From an uncultured Treponema sp. (GTDB lineage: Bacteria > Spirochaetota > Spirochaetia > Treponematales > Treponemataceae), in NCBI RefSeq assembly GCF_945873775.1, contig NZ_CAMCEC010000004.1:1-64000 (forward strand): a stretch of 64,000 bases of DNA, read 5' to 3'. The translations under genes and the position numbers were made by a program. The notes beneath the pieces are model-generated. The model saw nothing but the letters and a program-made list of their open reading frames with translations. It did not search any database and was not told where the DNA came from. The number at the start of each line of letters is the position of its first letter. Position 1 is the first letter of the stretch. Positions 24,496 to 33,388 of the stretch are shown here, in pieces.

Positions 24496-25845
24496 ATGAA
24501 AACACACACTTTTAAAGGCGGAATCTTTCCGTTGGAAATGAAGGAGCTTACAAATAAATGCCCTATAAAAGAGGCGTTTCCTTCTTCAAAAACGGTTACG
24601 ATTCCAATCACCATGGGCGGCGCACCAAACACTCCGCTCGTAAAAGTTGGAGATTCTGTTGCAAAAGGACAGAAAATAGCTTCGGGTGAAAAATTCATGT
24701 CAGTGCCCGTCCATTCTTCTATTTCAGGAAAAGTAAAGAAGATTCAGAATTTTACCGTTACTGGCGGAATGACTGCGCCTTGCATTGTTATCGAGTCTGA
24801 CGGTTCGGACAATGTTGAATTCCTGGAGCCGCTAGATCCGTTTACCTGTGGAAAAGAAAAAGTTCTTGAGCGGATAAAAGATGCTGGAATTGTCGGAATG
24901 GGCGGCGCGTCTTTTCCTGCGCATGTAAAATTAAATCCTCCAGAAGATAAAGAAATAGATTACGTTCTTGTCAATGCCGCTGAATGTGAGCCTTATCTTA
25001 CTTGCGATGAACGCACAATGATTGAAACTCCGGAAAAACTTATAGACGGGCTTGCGATTATTTTGAATCTTGTTGGCGCGGCTGGAATAATTGCGCTTGA
25101 AGACAACAAGGCTTATATAAAACCTTCCCTTGAAAAAATTATAGTTGAAAAAGGCTATGCGGATGATATTCGCGTGATGCTTGTCAAAACAAAATATCCG
25201 CAGGGTTCTGAAAAATTTATAGTTTCGTCTTGCCTTGGCGTTGAAATTCCTTCGGGAAAACTTCCTGCCGATGCTGGCGTGATTATTTCAAATGTTGGAA
25301 CTGTCTGCGCGATAAGCGATGCTTTTAGGCTTGGAAAACCTTTGATTGAACGCAGCCTTACAATTTCAGGCGGCGCAGTAGAAAATCCATGCAATTTAAG
25401 AGTTCCAGTCGGAACAATGATTTCAGATTTGTCTCCTGAATTTTTTTCTTTAAAAGAAAATTCAGCTGTGAAAATTATTTCCGGCGGTCCGATGATGGGC
25501 TTTACGATGCCTGATATGAATTTTCCAGTTGCAAAGGGAACAAGCGGAATTACTTTCCTTACAAAAGATGAAACTTATCTTGTTGATGAAGAGCAGTGCA
25601 TTGGCTGCGGAATGTGTGTGTCTGTCTGCGCAATGCATTTAAGCCCGGTTCTTATGGTTCGTGAGCTTAAGGCTGAAAATATTTCAAATGCTAAAAAACT
25701 TGGTCTTATGGACTGCATTGAATGCGGTTGCTGTGCTTATGCTTGTCCGGCGAATGTTAGGCTTGTTCAGCGTTTCAGAATTGGAAAGTCTATTGTAAGA
25801 GAACAGATTGCGGCGGCAAAAGCAAAGGAGGCTGTAAAAAAATGA
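24496..25845 (+). CDS. rnfC: Ion-translocating oxidoreductase subunit RnfC
   Basis: A 450-aa peripheral subunit of the Rnf complex, which couples electron flow between reduced ferredoxin and NAD+ to Na+ or H+ pumping; RnfC carries the NADH/flavin site. Motifs: GDSVAKGQKIASGEKF (barrel-sandwich domain), GAGIVGMGGASFPAHVK-like GIVGMGGASFP, NAAECEPYLTCDERTM, and two 4Fe-4S clusters CIGCGMCVSVC and CIECGCCAYACP. In the first cluster the usual Pro after the fourth Cys is Ala. The ORF track starts 30 codons early; ATG 24496 (MKTHTFKGGI) fits the family. First gene of rnfCDGEAB; the stop overlaps rnfD. Confidence 0.95.
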   Translation: MKTHTFKGGIFPLEMKELTNKCPIKEAFPSSKTVTIPITMGGAPNTPLVKVGDSVAKGQKIASGEKFMSVPVHSSISGKVKKIQNFTVTGGMTAPCIVIESDGSDNVEFLEPLDPFTCGKEKVLERIKDAGIVGMGGASFPAHVKLNPPEDKEIDYVLVNAAECEPYLTCDERTMIETPEKLIDGLAIILNLVGAAGIIALEDNKAYIKPSLEKIIVEKGYADDIRVMLVKTKYPQGSEKFIVSSCLGVEIPSGKLPADAGVIISNVGTVCAISDAFRLGKPLIERSLTISGGAVENPCNLRVPVGTMISDLSPEFFSLKENSAVKIISGGPMMGFTMPDMNFPVAKGTSGITFLTKDETYLVDEEQCIGCGMCVSVCAMHLSPVLMVRELKAENISNAKKLGLMDCIECGCCAYACPANVRLVQRFRIGKSIVREQIAAAKAKEAVKK

Positions 25846-26873
25846 ACTCTGAAAATAAAATGTTTCTTTCTTCTAGCCCGCATTTTACAGCTGGGCTTTC
25901 AACTCAAAAAATAATGCTTGCAGTTTTGATTTCTCTGCTTCCTGAATGTATTTATGGCGTTATTGTTTTTGGACTTCCTGCTTTGGCGACAATTCTTGTT
26001 TCTGTTGCTTCGTGCTTTGTTTTTGAATTTTTGTTTCAGAAAATCACTCGTCAAAAAATTGTTGTTTCAAATTTGTCTTGCTGTTTAACAGGCGTCTTGC
26101 TTGCTCTTGTAATTCCGTCTACAACGCCTTTGTGGATGACAGTTCTTGGCGCGTTGGTTGCGATTGTTATTGCAAAGGGACTTTTTGGAGGAATCGGAAG
26201 CAACGTTTTTAATCCGGCGCTTACTGGACGTGCTTTTATGTTTATAAGTTTTCCAGTTGCTTTGGGCGCGTCTTGGTTTAATCCGGCGACCGATGCAATT
26301 TCAAGCGCAACAGTTTTGAGTCAAGTTAAGGCAGGCTCTTTTGTTGCTGACAGTTCAGTTTATCTTCAATATTTTTTTGGAAACCGAGCCGGCTGCATTG
26401 GCGAAACTTCAATTCTTTTGATTTTGCTTTCGTTTGCATTTCTTGCTTTTACAAAAATAATCGACTGGAGAGCACCAATTGCAATGGTTGGAACTGTTGC
26501 TGTCTGCACATTTGTTTCCGGCGGAGATGTTCTTTTTGCGCTTTTGAGCGGAGGACTTTTGTTTGGAGCAACTTTTATGGTTACTGACTATTCAACTGCT
26601 CCTGTTACAAAAAAAGGCCGTCTTGTTTTTGGCTTTGGCTGCGGACTTATAACTTTCCTGATAAGAAAATTCGGCGGATACCCAGAAGGTGTAATGTTCA
26701 GCATTTTGATTATGAATGCAGTAGCTCCGTTCTTGAATAATCTTTCAGCAAGAAAATATGGCTACGGAAAAAAAGGAAACAGAAAGCCTGCTCCTAAAAA
26801 AATAATTCAGGATTTTGATGTTTCAAATACAGTTCCTTTAGAACAGAAAAAAAATGCGGAGGCTGAAAAATGA
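25842..26873 (+). CDS. rnfD: Rnf complex subunit RnfD
   Basis: A 343-aa integral membrane subunit with about nine helices and covalent FMN. The likely FMN-attachment Thr is in DAISSATVL (family pattern S-G/S-A-T). VKGLFGGIGSN-like GLFGGIGSNVFNPALTGRAF and TFMVTDYSTAPVTKKGRLVF are family hallmarks. It overlaps rnfC by 4 nt and rnfG by 4 nt (ATGA), consistent with tightly coupled subunit synthesis. Confidence 0.93.
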   Translation: MNSENKMFLSSSPHFTAGLSTQKIMLAVLISLLPECIYGVIVFGLPALATILVSVASCFVFEFLFQKITRQKIVVSNLSCCLTGVLLALVIPSTTPLWMTVLGALVAIVIAKGLFGGIGSNVFNPALTGRAFMFISFPVALGASWFNPATDAISSATVLSQVKAGSFVADSSVYLQYFFGNRAGCIGETSILLILLSFAFLAFTKIIDWRAPIAMVGTVAVCTFVSGGDVLFALLSGGLLFGATFMVTDYSTAPVTKKGRLVFGFGCGLITFLIRKFGGYPEGVMFSILIMNAVAPFLNNLSARKYGYGKKGNRKPAPKKIIQDFDVSNTVPLEQKKNAEAEK

Positions 26874-27472
26874 GCCAGAAAAATTCAGTCTTGGAAATGC
26901 TTGGACTTGGAATTGTCCTTGCGATTTATGCAATGGCGGCTTGCACAGTTCTTGCTGTTGTAAATAATTTTACTTACGGACGGATTGCGCAGAATAAACT
27001 TAACAAAGCGAATGCCGCAATGAAAGCTGTTGTAAAAGACGCAGATTCTTTTGAGGCTGTTGATTCATTTCCTGCAGCATCAAATTCTTCTATTACAATA
27101 CAAAATATTTTTATCGCAAAACAGGGTGGAAACGTGATTGGCGGAGTTGCCCAAGTTACAGGTCCAACTTATGACAAAGGCACAATCATGGTTGGAATGA
27201 AATCCGACGGAACTGTTACAGGCTTGCAGTTTTTGGAGCTTACTGATTCTCCAGGATTCGGCTTGAAGGCAAATGATCCGACTTTTACTCTTGCCAGCGG
27301 AAAAACGTTTTACGGACAATTTGAAGGAAAAAATGCCAAAGACGGGTTTGTTGCTGGTCAGACTTTTGACTCTATTTCCGGGGCGACAATAACTAGCGTT
27401 GGCATTGGCAATCTTATTTCCGCAGGAACAGAATGCCTTTTAAAAGTTCTTGATGGACAGGAGTTTAATTAA
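26870..27472 (+). CDS. rnfG: Rnf complex subunit RnfG
   Basis: A 200-aa subunit with one N-terminal transmembrane helix and a periplasmic FMN-binding domain. The covalent FMN motif SGATITS is intact within FDSISGATITSVGIGNL. ETPGFG-like DSPGFGLKANDPTF is the second family motif. It starts inside the rnfD stop (ATGA overlap) and is followed by rnfE. Confidence 0.93.
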   Translation: MSQKNSVLEMLGLGIVLAIYAMAACTVLAVVNNFTYGRIAQNKLNKANAAMKAVVKDADSFEAVDSFPAASNSSITIQNIFIAKQGGNVIGGVAQVTGPTYDKGTIMVGMKSDGTVTGLQFLELTDSPGFGLKANDPTFTLASGKTFYGQFEGKNAKDGFVAGQTFDSISGATITSVGIGNLISAGTECLLKVLDGQEFN

Positions 27473-27473
27473 T

Positions 27474-28091
27474 ATGAACAAGCAGCTTCAAATTTTTACA
27501 AACGGTTTCTTAAAGGAAAATCCGCTTTTGGTTTTAAATATCGGCTTGTGTTCTTCGCTTGGAGTTACAACAAGTATTTTTAACGGACTTGGAATGGGAA
27601 TGAGCATGACATTTGTTCTTCTTATGAGCGAGCTTGTAATCAGCGTTTTTAGAAAATGCATTCCCAATGCAATCCGCCTTCCAATTTTTATAATTATTAT
27701 TGCGGCGTTTACAACTATTGTTCAGTTTGTGCTTCAGGCTTATGTTGAATCTTTGTATGATGCGCTTGGAGTTTTTCTTCCGCTGATTGTTGTAAACTGC
27801 ATTATCATGGGACGCGTTGAATCTTTCGCTTCAAAAAACAATGTCGGAAATTCTATTCTTGATGCGCTCGGAATGGGAATTGGCTACACTTGCGTTCTCG
27901 TTGTGATTTCGCTTGTGCGTGAATTTTTTGGCGGCGGAACTTTGATGGCTGGAACTTCTGTAAAGCTTGAGCTTATTCCTGAAGCGTACAGAATTGGAAT
28001 TTTAAACAGCGCGCCGGGCGGCTTCATTGTTTTTGGACTTCTTGGTGCGGCAGTTCAGGCTTTAAAAAATAAAAAGGAGGCTGCAAAATGA
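27474..28091 (+). CDS. rnfE: Rnf complex subunit RnfE
   Basis: A 205-aa membrane protein with six helices of the RnfE/NqrD family; GLCSSLGVTTSIFNGLGMGM and NCIIMGRVESFASKNNVGNSI are conserved. The track start at 27450 lies inside rnfG; ATG 27474 (MNKQLQIFTNG) has GGAG 10 nt upstream and fits homologues. With RnfA it forms the membrane core around an intramembrane iron-sulfur centre. Overlaps rnfA by 4 nt. Confidence 0.92.
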   Translation: MNKQLQIFTNGFLKENPLLVLNIGLCSSLGVTTSIFNGLGMGMSMTFVLLMSELVISVFRKCIPNAIRLPIFIIIIAAFTTIVQFVLQAYVESLYDALGVFLPLIVVNCIIMGRVESFASKNNVGNSILDALGMGIGYTCVLVVISLVREFFGGGTLMAGTSVKLELIPEAYRIGILNSAPGGFIVFGLLGAAVQALKNKKEAAK

Positions 28092-28666
28092 CTGATATGA
28101 TTCAGCTTTTTATAAAGTCAGCAATTGTTGACAATGTTGTTTTTATTCAGTATTTGGCAATCTGTCCTTTTATTGGAATGACTGCTGAAACTGGCAAGGC
28201 TTCTGGAATGGGACTTGCTACAACTTTTGTTATCATTCTTGCAACTGTTGTTACTTGGCCTTTGTATAAATTTGTGATGATTCCGCTTGGATTGGAATTT
28301 TTGCAGACATTGTTTTTCATTCTTGTAATTGCATCTCTTGTTCAGCTTGTTGAATTTTATCTGAAAAAATCCGCGCCTGGACTTTATTCTTCAATGGGCG
28401 TTTATCTTGCGCTGATTACAACAAACTGCGCGGTTCTTGGCGTTACAATAAACTGCATAAGCAAAGACTACAATTATATTCAGAGCATTGTTTATGCTTT
28501 TGGAACAGCCTGCGGATTTCTTTTGAGCATGGTGATTATGTCGGGCGTAAGAAGTAGAATCAAAATTGCAAGAATTCCTGAAGCTTTTAAGGGAACTCCA
28601 ATTCTTTATGTTGCCGCCGGACTTTTGAGCCTTGCATTCTTAGGCTTTAAAGGTCTTATAAAATAA
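28088..28666 (+). CDS. rnfA: Rnf complex subunit RnfA
   Basis: A 192-aa six-helix membrane subunit homologous to RnfE but inverted in the membrane. Conserved segments: NVVFIQYLAICPFIGMTAET with the Cys proposed to help hold the intramembrane cluster, and LALITTNCAVLGVTI with the second Cys. AAGG/GGAGG ribosome site within the rnfE end; 17 nt before rnfB. Confidence 0.93.
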   Translation: MTDMIQLFIKSAIVDNVVFIQYLAICPFIGMTAETGKASGMGLATTFVIILATVVTWPLYKFVMIPLGLEFLQTLFFILVIASLVQLVEFYLKKSAPGLYSSMGVYLALITTNCAVLGVTINCISKDYNYIQSIVYAFGTACGFLLSMVIMSGVRSRIKIARIPEAFKGTPILYVAAGLLSLAFLGFKGLIK

Positions 28667-28683
28667 TTCAGCGGAGGAACTTT

Positions 28684-29505
28684 ATGAATACGATTATTTT
28701 TACAGTTGTTATTGCTCTGCTGATTGGTTTTGTTCTTGGCACTCTGTTAGGGCTTTTTAAAAAAATATTTTCAGTTGAAGTTGATCCAAAAGTTTCCCAT
28801 GTAAGAGAAGCTCTTCCTGGCGCTAACTGCGGAGGCTGCGGATATGCCGGCTGCGATTCTTTTGCTGTGGCTGTTGTAAAAGGCGAAGCTCCTGCAAATG
28901 GATGCGTTGCAGGCGGACCGTCAGTTTCAGCGGCGTTAAATAAAATTTTAGGCTTGACAGGCGATGAATCTGATGCTGTAAAAAAGGCTGCAGTTCTTGC
29001 TTGCCACGGAACAAATGAATGCGCTGGAACAAAAGGAATTTACAACGGCGTTCAGACTTGCAAAGCTGCCCAGCTTTCTGTGAATGGAACAAAGCTTTGC
29101 GCTTTTGGCTGCATTGGTCTTGGCGACTGCGTTTCATCTTGTCCGTTCGGCGCATTGTCAATGGGAGACGACGGGCTTCCTCATGTTGATTATTCAAAAT
29201 GTGTTGGCTGCGGAAAATGTGCAAAGGCTTGTCCGAAAAAACTTTTCAGCATTACAAACATTGAATTAAAAGGTCCTGTCGCGCTTTGTTCTTGCCATAA
29301 CGACAATAAGCCTCAGATTAGAAAAGACTGTTCTGCCGGATGCTTTAAATGCGGAATTTGCGCAAAAAAATGTCCTGAGCAGTGCATTGATCTTTCTTCT
29401 GGAATTCCTGCGGTTGATTATTCAAAATGTACAAGCTGCGGAACTTGTGTTTCCTCTTGCCCTGACAAAGTTTTGAAATTCATGCAGGAACTTACTGCTG
29501 TATAA
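28684..29505 (+). CDS. rnfB: Rnf complex ferredoxin-like subunit RnfB
   Basis: A 273-aa electron-entry subunit: N-terminal membrane helix, a 4Fe-4S domain NCGGCGYAGCDSFAVAV with the downstream Cys, then several ferredoxin-type clusters (CIGLGDCVSSCP, CVGCGKCAKACP, CFKCGICAKKCP, CTSCGTCVSSCP). The ferredoxin repeats separate Rnf from the related Na+-NQR, where this subunit is absent. GGAGG ribosome site; completes rnfCDGEAB, the usual order in anaerobes. Confidence 0.94.
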   Translation: MNTIIFTVVIALLIGFVLGTLLGLFKKIFSVEVDPKVSHVREALPGANCGGCGYAGCDSFAVAVVKGEAPANGCVAGGPSVSAALNKILGLTGDESDAVKKAAVLACHGTNECAGTKGIYNGVQTCKAAQLSVNGTKLCAFGCIGLGDCVSSCPFGALSMGDDGLPHVDYSKCVGCGKCAKACPKKLFSITNIELKGPVALCSCHNDNKPQIRKDCSAGCFKCGICAKKCPEQCIDLSSGIPAVDYSKCTSCGTCVSSCPDKVLKFMQELTAV

Positions 29506-29532
29506 AATTTGTTTTATAGATAGGAGGTTTCT

Positions 29533-29697
29533 ATGACAAATGTTCAGGTCATAAAAGAACTGACAAATTTAAAAACTTATTGTTCTGCAACTTCTTTGGA
29601 TGTAGTTGAGTATGCAATAAAAGTTTTTCAGAAACTTGAAAGCTGCGGAATTTCAGAGCCGCTGGAAACTGAATTTAAGAAAGAGGAAGAAAAATGA
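29533..29697 (+). CDS. Small 54-aa protein coupled to nhaC
   Basis: An ORF too short for the supplied track: MTNVQVIKELTNLKTYCSAT through a charged end FKKEEEK. It begins at ATG behind an excellent GGAGG (7 nt spacing) and its TGA overlaps the ATG of nhaC (ATGA), so it is very probably translated and coupled to the antiporter. Predicted as amphipathic alpha-helix with two Cys and no membrane segment. I do not recognise a family. It lies 27 nt after rnfB, with a small AT-rich hairpin (TATAAAA/TTTTATA) between, and may belong to the rnf operon or start a separate one. A regulatory or assembly partner of NhaC is only a guess. Confidence 0.75.
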   Translation: MTNVQVIKELTNLKTYCSATSLDVVEYAIKVFQKLESCGISEPLETEFKKEEEK

Positions 29698-31187
29698 TAG
29701 GAACATTTTGGTCTTTAGTTCCGCCGGTCGTAGCAATTTGTCTGGCGCTTATAACAAAGGAAGTTTATTCTTCTTTATTTATCGGAATTTTAATTGGCGG
29801 TCTTTTTTATTCAGGATTCAGTTTTGCAGGAACAATAAATCATGTTTTTAAAGACGGGTTCGTAGGCTCTCTGTCTGATTCTTACAACGTAGGAATTTTG
29901 ATTTTCCTTGTTATTCTTGGAATAATGGTTGCGCTCATGAACAAGGCTGGTGGTTCTGCGGCTTTTGGTGAATGGGCAAAAAAACGCATAAAGTCAAAAA
30001 AGAATGCGCAGATTGCAACTATTTTTCTTGGAATAATTGTTTTCATTGATGACTATTTTAACTGCCTCACAGTTGGAAGCGTAATGCGCCCGATTACAGA
30101 CAGATATAAAGTTTCAAAAGAAAAACTTGCTTATCTTATTGATTCAACTGCGGCTCCAGTTTGCATTATTGCGCCTATCAGTTCTTGGGCTGCGGCTGTA
30201 ACAGGATTTGTTGAAGGCGAAGACGGATTTCAGCTTTTTATAAAAGCGATTCCTTATAATTTTTACGCGCTTCTTACAATTTTTGCTCTTTTTGCAATTG
30301 TTATTTCCGGAGTTGATTTTGGTCCTATGAAAGGCTTTGAAGCTTTGTCATCTTCATCTTCTTCCAATGAACTTGAAGAGGAAAAACTTCCAACTGCAAA
30401 AGGAAAAGTTCTGGATCTTGTGTTCCCTATAATTTCGCTCATCGTTTTCTGCGTAATTGGAATGATTTATACAGGCGGATTTTTTGCTTCAGGCGAAGAC
30501 CACCGCGGATTTGTTGCGGCTTTTTCTGGCTGTGATGCTTCTGTCGGACTTATGTACGGTTCTTTTGGCGCGCTGATTTTAACTTTGATTGTTTTTGTTT
30601 TGCGCCGTGTTTTGAGTTTTAAAGACTGCATGTCTTGTATTCCAGACGGATTTAAAGCCATGGTTCCTGCGATTTTGATTTTGACGCTCGCCTGGACTTT
30701 GAAATCTATGACAGACAGTCTTGGCTCAAAAGAATTTGTTTCATCATTTGTTCAGACTTATGCTTCTGGAATGCTGAATTTTCTTCCTGCGATTGTATTC
30801 GTAATTGGCGCGTTCCTTGCATTTGCAACTGGAACTTCCTGGGGAACTTTTGGAATTCTTATTCCTATTGTAGTCGCCGTGTTTAACGGAAGTGATTACA
30901 ACCTTATGATTATTTCAATTTCAGCGTGCATGGCAGGAGCTGTTTGCGGAGACCACTGTTCGCCGATTTCTGATACAACTATAATGGCAAGCGCTGGCGC
31001 GGAATGTGTTCACGTGAACCATGTTAATTCGCAGCTTCCTTATGCGCTTTCTGTTGCAAGCGTTTCTTTTATTTGCTATCTGATTGCCGGTCTTGTAAAA
31101 AATCCAATTCTTCCTATTTTGTTCGGAATGATTGTAATTGCAGGATTTTTGTTTTTTCTTAAAAAACATCAGAAAGCAGAAGCTTAA
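29694..31187 (+). CDS. Na+/H+ antiporter, NhaC family
   Basis: A 497-aa inner-membrane protein with 11-12 helices. NhaC-superfamily motifs: VFIDDYFNCLTVGSVMRPI, STAAPVCIIAPISSWAA, TGTSWGTFGILIPI and CGDHCSPISDTTIMAS, the last being the most diagnostic. It would exchange Na+ for H+, closing the ion cycle with the Rnf pump encoded immediately upstream. Related members exchange malate/lactate or arginine/ornithine-type substrates, so the exact substrate is not certain. Start codon overlaps the small gene's stop. Confidence 0.85.
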   Translation: MIGTFWSLVPPVVAICLALITKEVYSSLFIGILIGGLFYSGFSFAGTINHVFKDGFVGSLSDSYNVGILIFLVILGIMVALMNKAGGSAAFGEWAKKRIKSKKNAQIATIFLGIIVFIDDYFNCLTVGSVMRPITDRYKVSKEKLAYLIDSTAAPVCIIAPISSWAAAVTGFVEGEDGFQLFIKAIPYNFYALLTIFALFAIVISGVDFGPMKGFEALSSSSSSNELEEEKLPTAKGKVLDLVFPIISLIVFCVIGMIYTGGFFASGEDHRGFVAAFSGCDASVGLMYGSFGALILTLIVFVLRRVLSFKDCMSCIPDGFKAMVPAILILTLAWTLKSMTDSLGSKEFVSSFVQTYASGMLNFLPAIVFVIGAFLAFATGTSWGTFGILIPIVVAVFNGSDYNLMIISISACMAGAVCGDHCSPISDTTIMASAGAECVHVNHVNSQLPYALSVASVSFICYLIAGLVKNPILPILFGMIVIAGFLFFLKKHQKAEA

Positions 31188-31199
31188 ACTTAGGAGTGT

Positions 31200-31238
31200 A
31201 ACAAAAACTTTGACTGAAATAGCGTCAAAGTTTTTGTT
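31200..31238 (+). terminator. Strong terminator after nhaC
   Basis: AACAAAAACTTTGAC pairs perfectly with GTCAAAGTTTTTGTT (15 bp) around a 9-nt loop. The U-tract is inside the 3' arm rather than after it, so it may stop transcription from either side or act mainly as an RNA 3' stabiliser. Confidence 0.7.
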
Positions 31239-31241
31239 CAC

Positions 31242-31349
31242 AAGTTTGCGTTGCAAACTTCTTGTTGATTGCATATTCTCATTTCATTGCGAATATGCTT
31301 AAAAAGCCAAATCGAAAGTTTATACTTTCTCATTGACTTTTTATTGGAG
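31242..31349 (+). promoter_or_regulatory. Putative structured leader RNA (copy 2) before uraA-upp
   Basis: First hairpin: AAGTTTGC (31242-31249) pairs with GCAAACTT (31253-31260). P1: GCATATT (31271-31277) pairs with AATATGC (31292-31298) around loop CTCATTTCATTGCG. After TT, P2: AAAAAGCCAA (31301-31310) pairs with TTGACTTTTT (31333-31342) with one C-A mismatch, enclosing a GAAAGT/ACTTTC hairpin. AT and then TGGAG follow before the uraA ATG. Loop, junctions and the position relative to the ribosome site match copy 1 at 7237-7327. No promoter is obvious between the nhaC terminator and this motif. Confidence 0.6.
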
Positions 31350-31354
31350 TAAAA

Positions 31355-32650
31355 ATGTCTAATGATAATTTAAATGCGGTTTATGATGCGCGCACTTTGG
31401 GAAAGCCTAGAATGCTTGCGCTTGGTGTGCAGCACATGTTTGCAATGTTCGGCGCAACGGTTCTTGTTCCGCAGCTTACGGGGCTTAGCGTTTCTTCTAC
31501 GCTTTTGTTTGCCGGAATCGGAACTCTTATATTTCACTTTTTTACAAAAGGAAAAGTTCCGGCTTTCTTAGGCTCGTCTTTTGCGTTTCTTGCCGGCTAC
31601 ATGACAATCGCCCCGAATGGTGAAAAACATCTTTTGCCTTATGCATGTCTTGGCGTTGCTTGTTCTGCGGCTTTGTATTTTCTGCTTGCTGTTCTTGTAA
31701 AAGTTTTCGGTGTAAAAAAAGTAATGCGCTTCTTTCCGCCGGTTGTTACAGGTCCGATTATAATTTCGATTGGACTTACGCTTTCACAGTCGGCAGTAGA
31801 CAATTGTTCAAGAAACTGGCTTGTCGCTTTTTCTGCGGTTCTTGTAATTGTTGCCTGCGTTATCTGGGGAAGGAGAATGATAAAAATTATTCCGATTCTT
31901 CTTGCGGCTGTCGTTTCTTATGTCTTTGCAGGAATTCTTGGCGAAGTTGATTTCACATCTGTAAAAAACGCGGCTTGGATTGGACTTCCAGTTATTAAAG
32001 AAAACACTGTTTTTGCAATTTTTGAAAATCCCGACACTTCATTAATTATAACTTCCATAGTTACGATTGTTCCGATTGCGATTGCAACCATGATGGAGCA
32101 CATCGGAGACATTGCCGCCATTTCATCAACTGTGAACAGAAATTATTTTGAAAATCCCGGACTTCACAGAACACTTTTGGGAGACGGACTTGCAACTCTT
32201 GTAGCTTCACTTTTCGGCGCGCCTGCGAACACGACTTACGGCGAAAACACTGGCGTTCTCACTTTGTCAAGAGTTTACGATCCGCGTGTAATCAGAATTG
32301 CGGCAGTGATTGCGATTTTGTTTTCGTTCTCTCCAAAATTTGCGGCGTTAATAAGCGCGATGCCAGCTGCAACTTGCGGCGGAATTTCAATTGTTCTATA
32401 TGGAATGATTTCCGCAGTCGGCGTAAGAAATATTGTTGAAAGCCAAGTTGATTTCAAGGATTCACGCAACGTAATTATTGCGGCTCTGATTCTCGTTCTT
32501 TCAATCGGAATAAAATATAGTTCCGCTGGAGCTGTAAACATTCACATCGGCGGACTGACTCTCGGACTTTCTGGCTTGGCGACAGGAGCTTTGGTTGGAA
32601 TCATTTTGAATATGCTTTTGCCTGAAAAAAAGGCTTCGGAAAAAGAGTAA
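31355..32650 (+). CDS. uraA: Uracil permease (NCS2 family)
   Basis: A 431-aa membrane transporter of the nucleobase-ascorbate family with 14 expected helices, probably a uracil/H+ symporter. Motifs: LGVQHMFAMFGATVLVP (helix 1 QHxFAMFGAT), MMEHIGDIAAISS with the substrate-binding Glu, and GAPANTTYGENTGVL, the NCS2 signature. Uracil specificity over xanthine is supported by the next gene, upp, which traps imported uracil as UMP. Ribosome site TGGAG follows the structured leader. Confidence 0.92.
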   Translation: MSNDNLNAVYDARTLGKPRMLALGVQHMFAMFGATVLVPQLTGLSVSSTLLFAGIGTLIFHFFTKGKVPAFLGSSFAFLAGYMTIAPNGEKHLLPYACLGVACSAALYFLLAVLVKVFGVKKVMRFFPPVVTGPIIISIGLTLSQSAVDNCSRNWLVAFSAVLVIVACVIWGRRMIKIIPILLAAVVSYVFAGILGEVDFTSVKNAAWIGLPVIKENTVFAIFENPDTSLIITSIVTIVPIAIATMMEHIGDIAAISSTVNRNYFENPGLHRTLLGDGLATLVASLFGAPANTTYGENTGVLTLSRVYDPRVIRIAAVIAILFSFSPKFAALISAMPAATCGGISIVLYGMISAVGVRNIVESQVDFKDSRNVIIAALILVLSIGIKYSSAGAVNIHIGGLTLGLSGLATGALVGIILNMLLPEKKASEKE

Positions 32651-32653
32651 TTT

Positions 32654-33289
32654 ATGGAAAATAAAAATGTAGTTTTTTTAAATCATCCGTTGATTCAGCA
32701 TAAAATTTCGATGCTCCGTGATGAAAAAACTGGAACAAATGAATTCAGAAAACTTGTTGAAGAAATTGCAGTTTTGATGGGATACGAAGCTTTGCGGGAT
32801 CTTCCAGTTGAAGATGTTGAAGTAAAAACTCCGATTGAAGTTTGCAAAACGCCGATGCTTTCTGGAAAAAAACTTGTTGTTGTTCCGATTCTTCGCGCCG
32901 GACTTGGAATGATGAACGGAATGCTGACTCTTGTTCCTTCCGCAAAAGTCGGGCACATTGGTTTGAGCCGCAATGAAAAAACTCATCAGGCTGAAGAATA
33001 TTATTGCAAAATGCCGGATTCTCTTGATCAGCGTCAGATTGTAATTGTTGATCCTATGCTTGCTACTGGAGGCTCTGCTGTTTCCGCAGTTGATTTTATA
33101 AAAAAGCGCGGCGGAAAAAACATAAAATTTATGTGCATAATTGCAGCTCCAGAAGGCGTTGACGTTCTGACAAAAGCTCATCCTGATGTAAAACTTTACA
33201 TTGGCCACCTTGACCGCTGCCTGAATGAAAACGCATATATTTGCCCTGGTCTTGGAGATGCTGGCGATAGAATTTTTGGAACAAACTGA
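32654..33289 (+). CDS. upp: Uracil phosphoribosyltransferase
   Basis: A 211-aa salvage enzyme making UMP from uracil and PRPP. The PRPP loop [14 protein letters not shown] and the uracil-binding C-terminus [23 protein letters not shown] are complete, as is [11 protein letters not shown]. It lies 3 nt after the permease stop, giving an import-and-trap pair. Length matches the family. Confidence 0.96.
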   Translation: MENKNVVFLNHPLIQHKISMLRDEKTGTNEFRKLVEEIAVLMGYEALRDLPVEDVEVKTPIEVCKTPMLSGKKLVVVPILRAGLGMMNGMLTLVPSAKVGHIGLSRNEKTHQAEEYYCKMPDSLDQRQIVIVDPMLATGGSAVSAVDFIKKRGGKNIKFMCIIAAPEGVDVLTKAHPDVKLYIGHLDRCLNENAYICPGLGDAGDRIFGTN

Positions 33290-33310
33290 TTCCTTATAAA
33301 AAAGCGTAAA

Positions 33311-33345
33311 ATTCATGCTTCGTTGATTTTTGGCGGAGCATGAAT
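33311..33345 (+). terminator. Hairpin after upp
   Basis: ATTCATGCTTCG pairs with CGGAGCATGAAT (12 bp, one T-G) around an 11-nt loop. No T-run follows, so termination would be inefficient or Rho-assisted; it may instead protect the mRNA end. Confidence 0.5.
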
Positions 33346-33351
33346 CCACAA

Positions 33352-33380
33352 TTGACTATTTAAGTATTTAGTTTTACTAT
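33352..33380 (+). promoter_or_regulatory. Promoter of alaS, leaderless spacing
   Basis: TTGACT (33352-33357), 17-nt spacer, TACTAT (33375-33380), then 8 nt (AGATTGCT) to the alaS ATG at 33389. There is no Shine-Dalgarno sequence in those 8 nt or within the spacer. Confidence 0.65.
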
Positions 33381-33388
33381 AGATTGCT

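Noticed and set aside
31200-31349. Known purine or PRPP-type riboswitch before uraA
   Set aside because: The conserved core sequences of those classes that I can recall are absent.
32678-33349. 223-aa minus-strand ORF
   Set aside because: Antisense to upp, which has complete family motifs; no ribosome site and unnatural composition.
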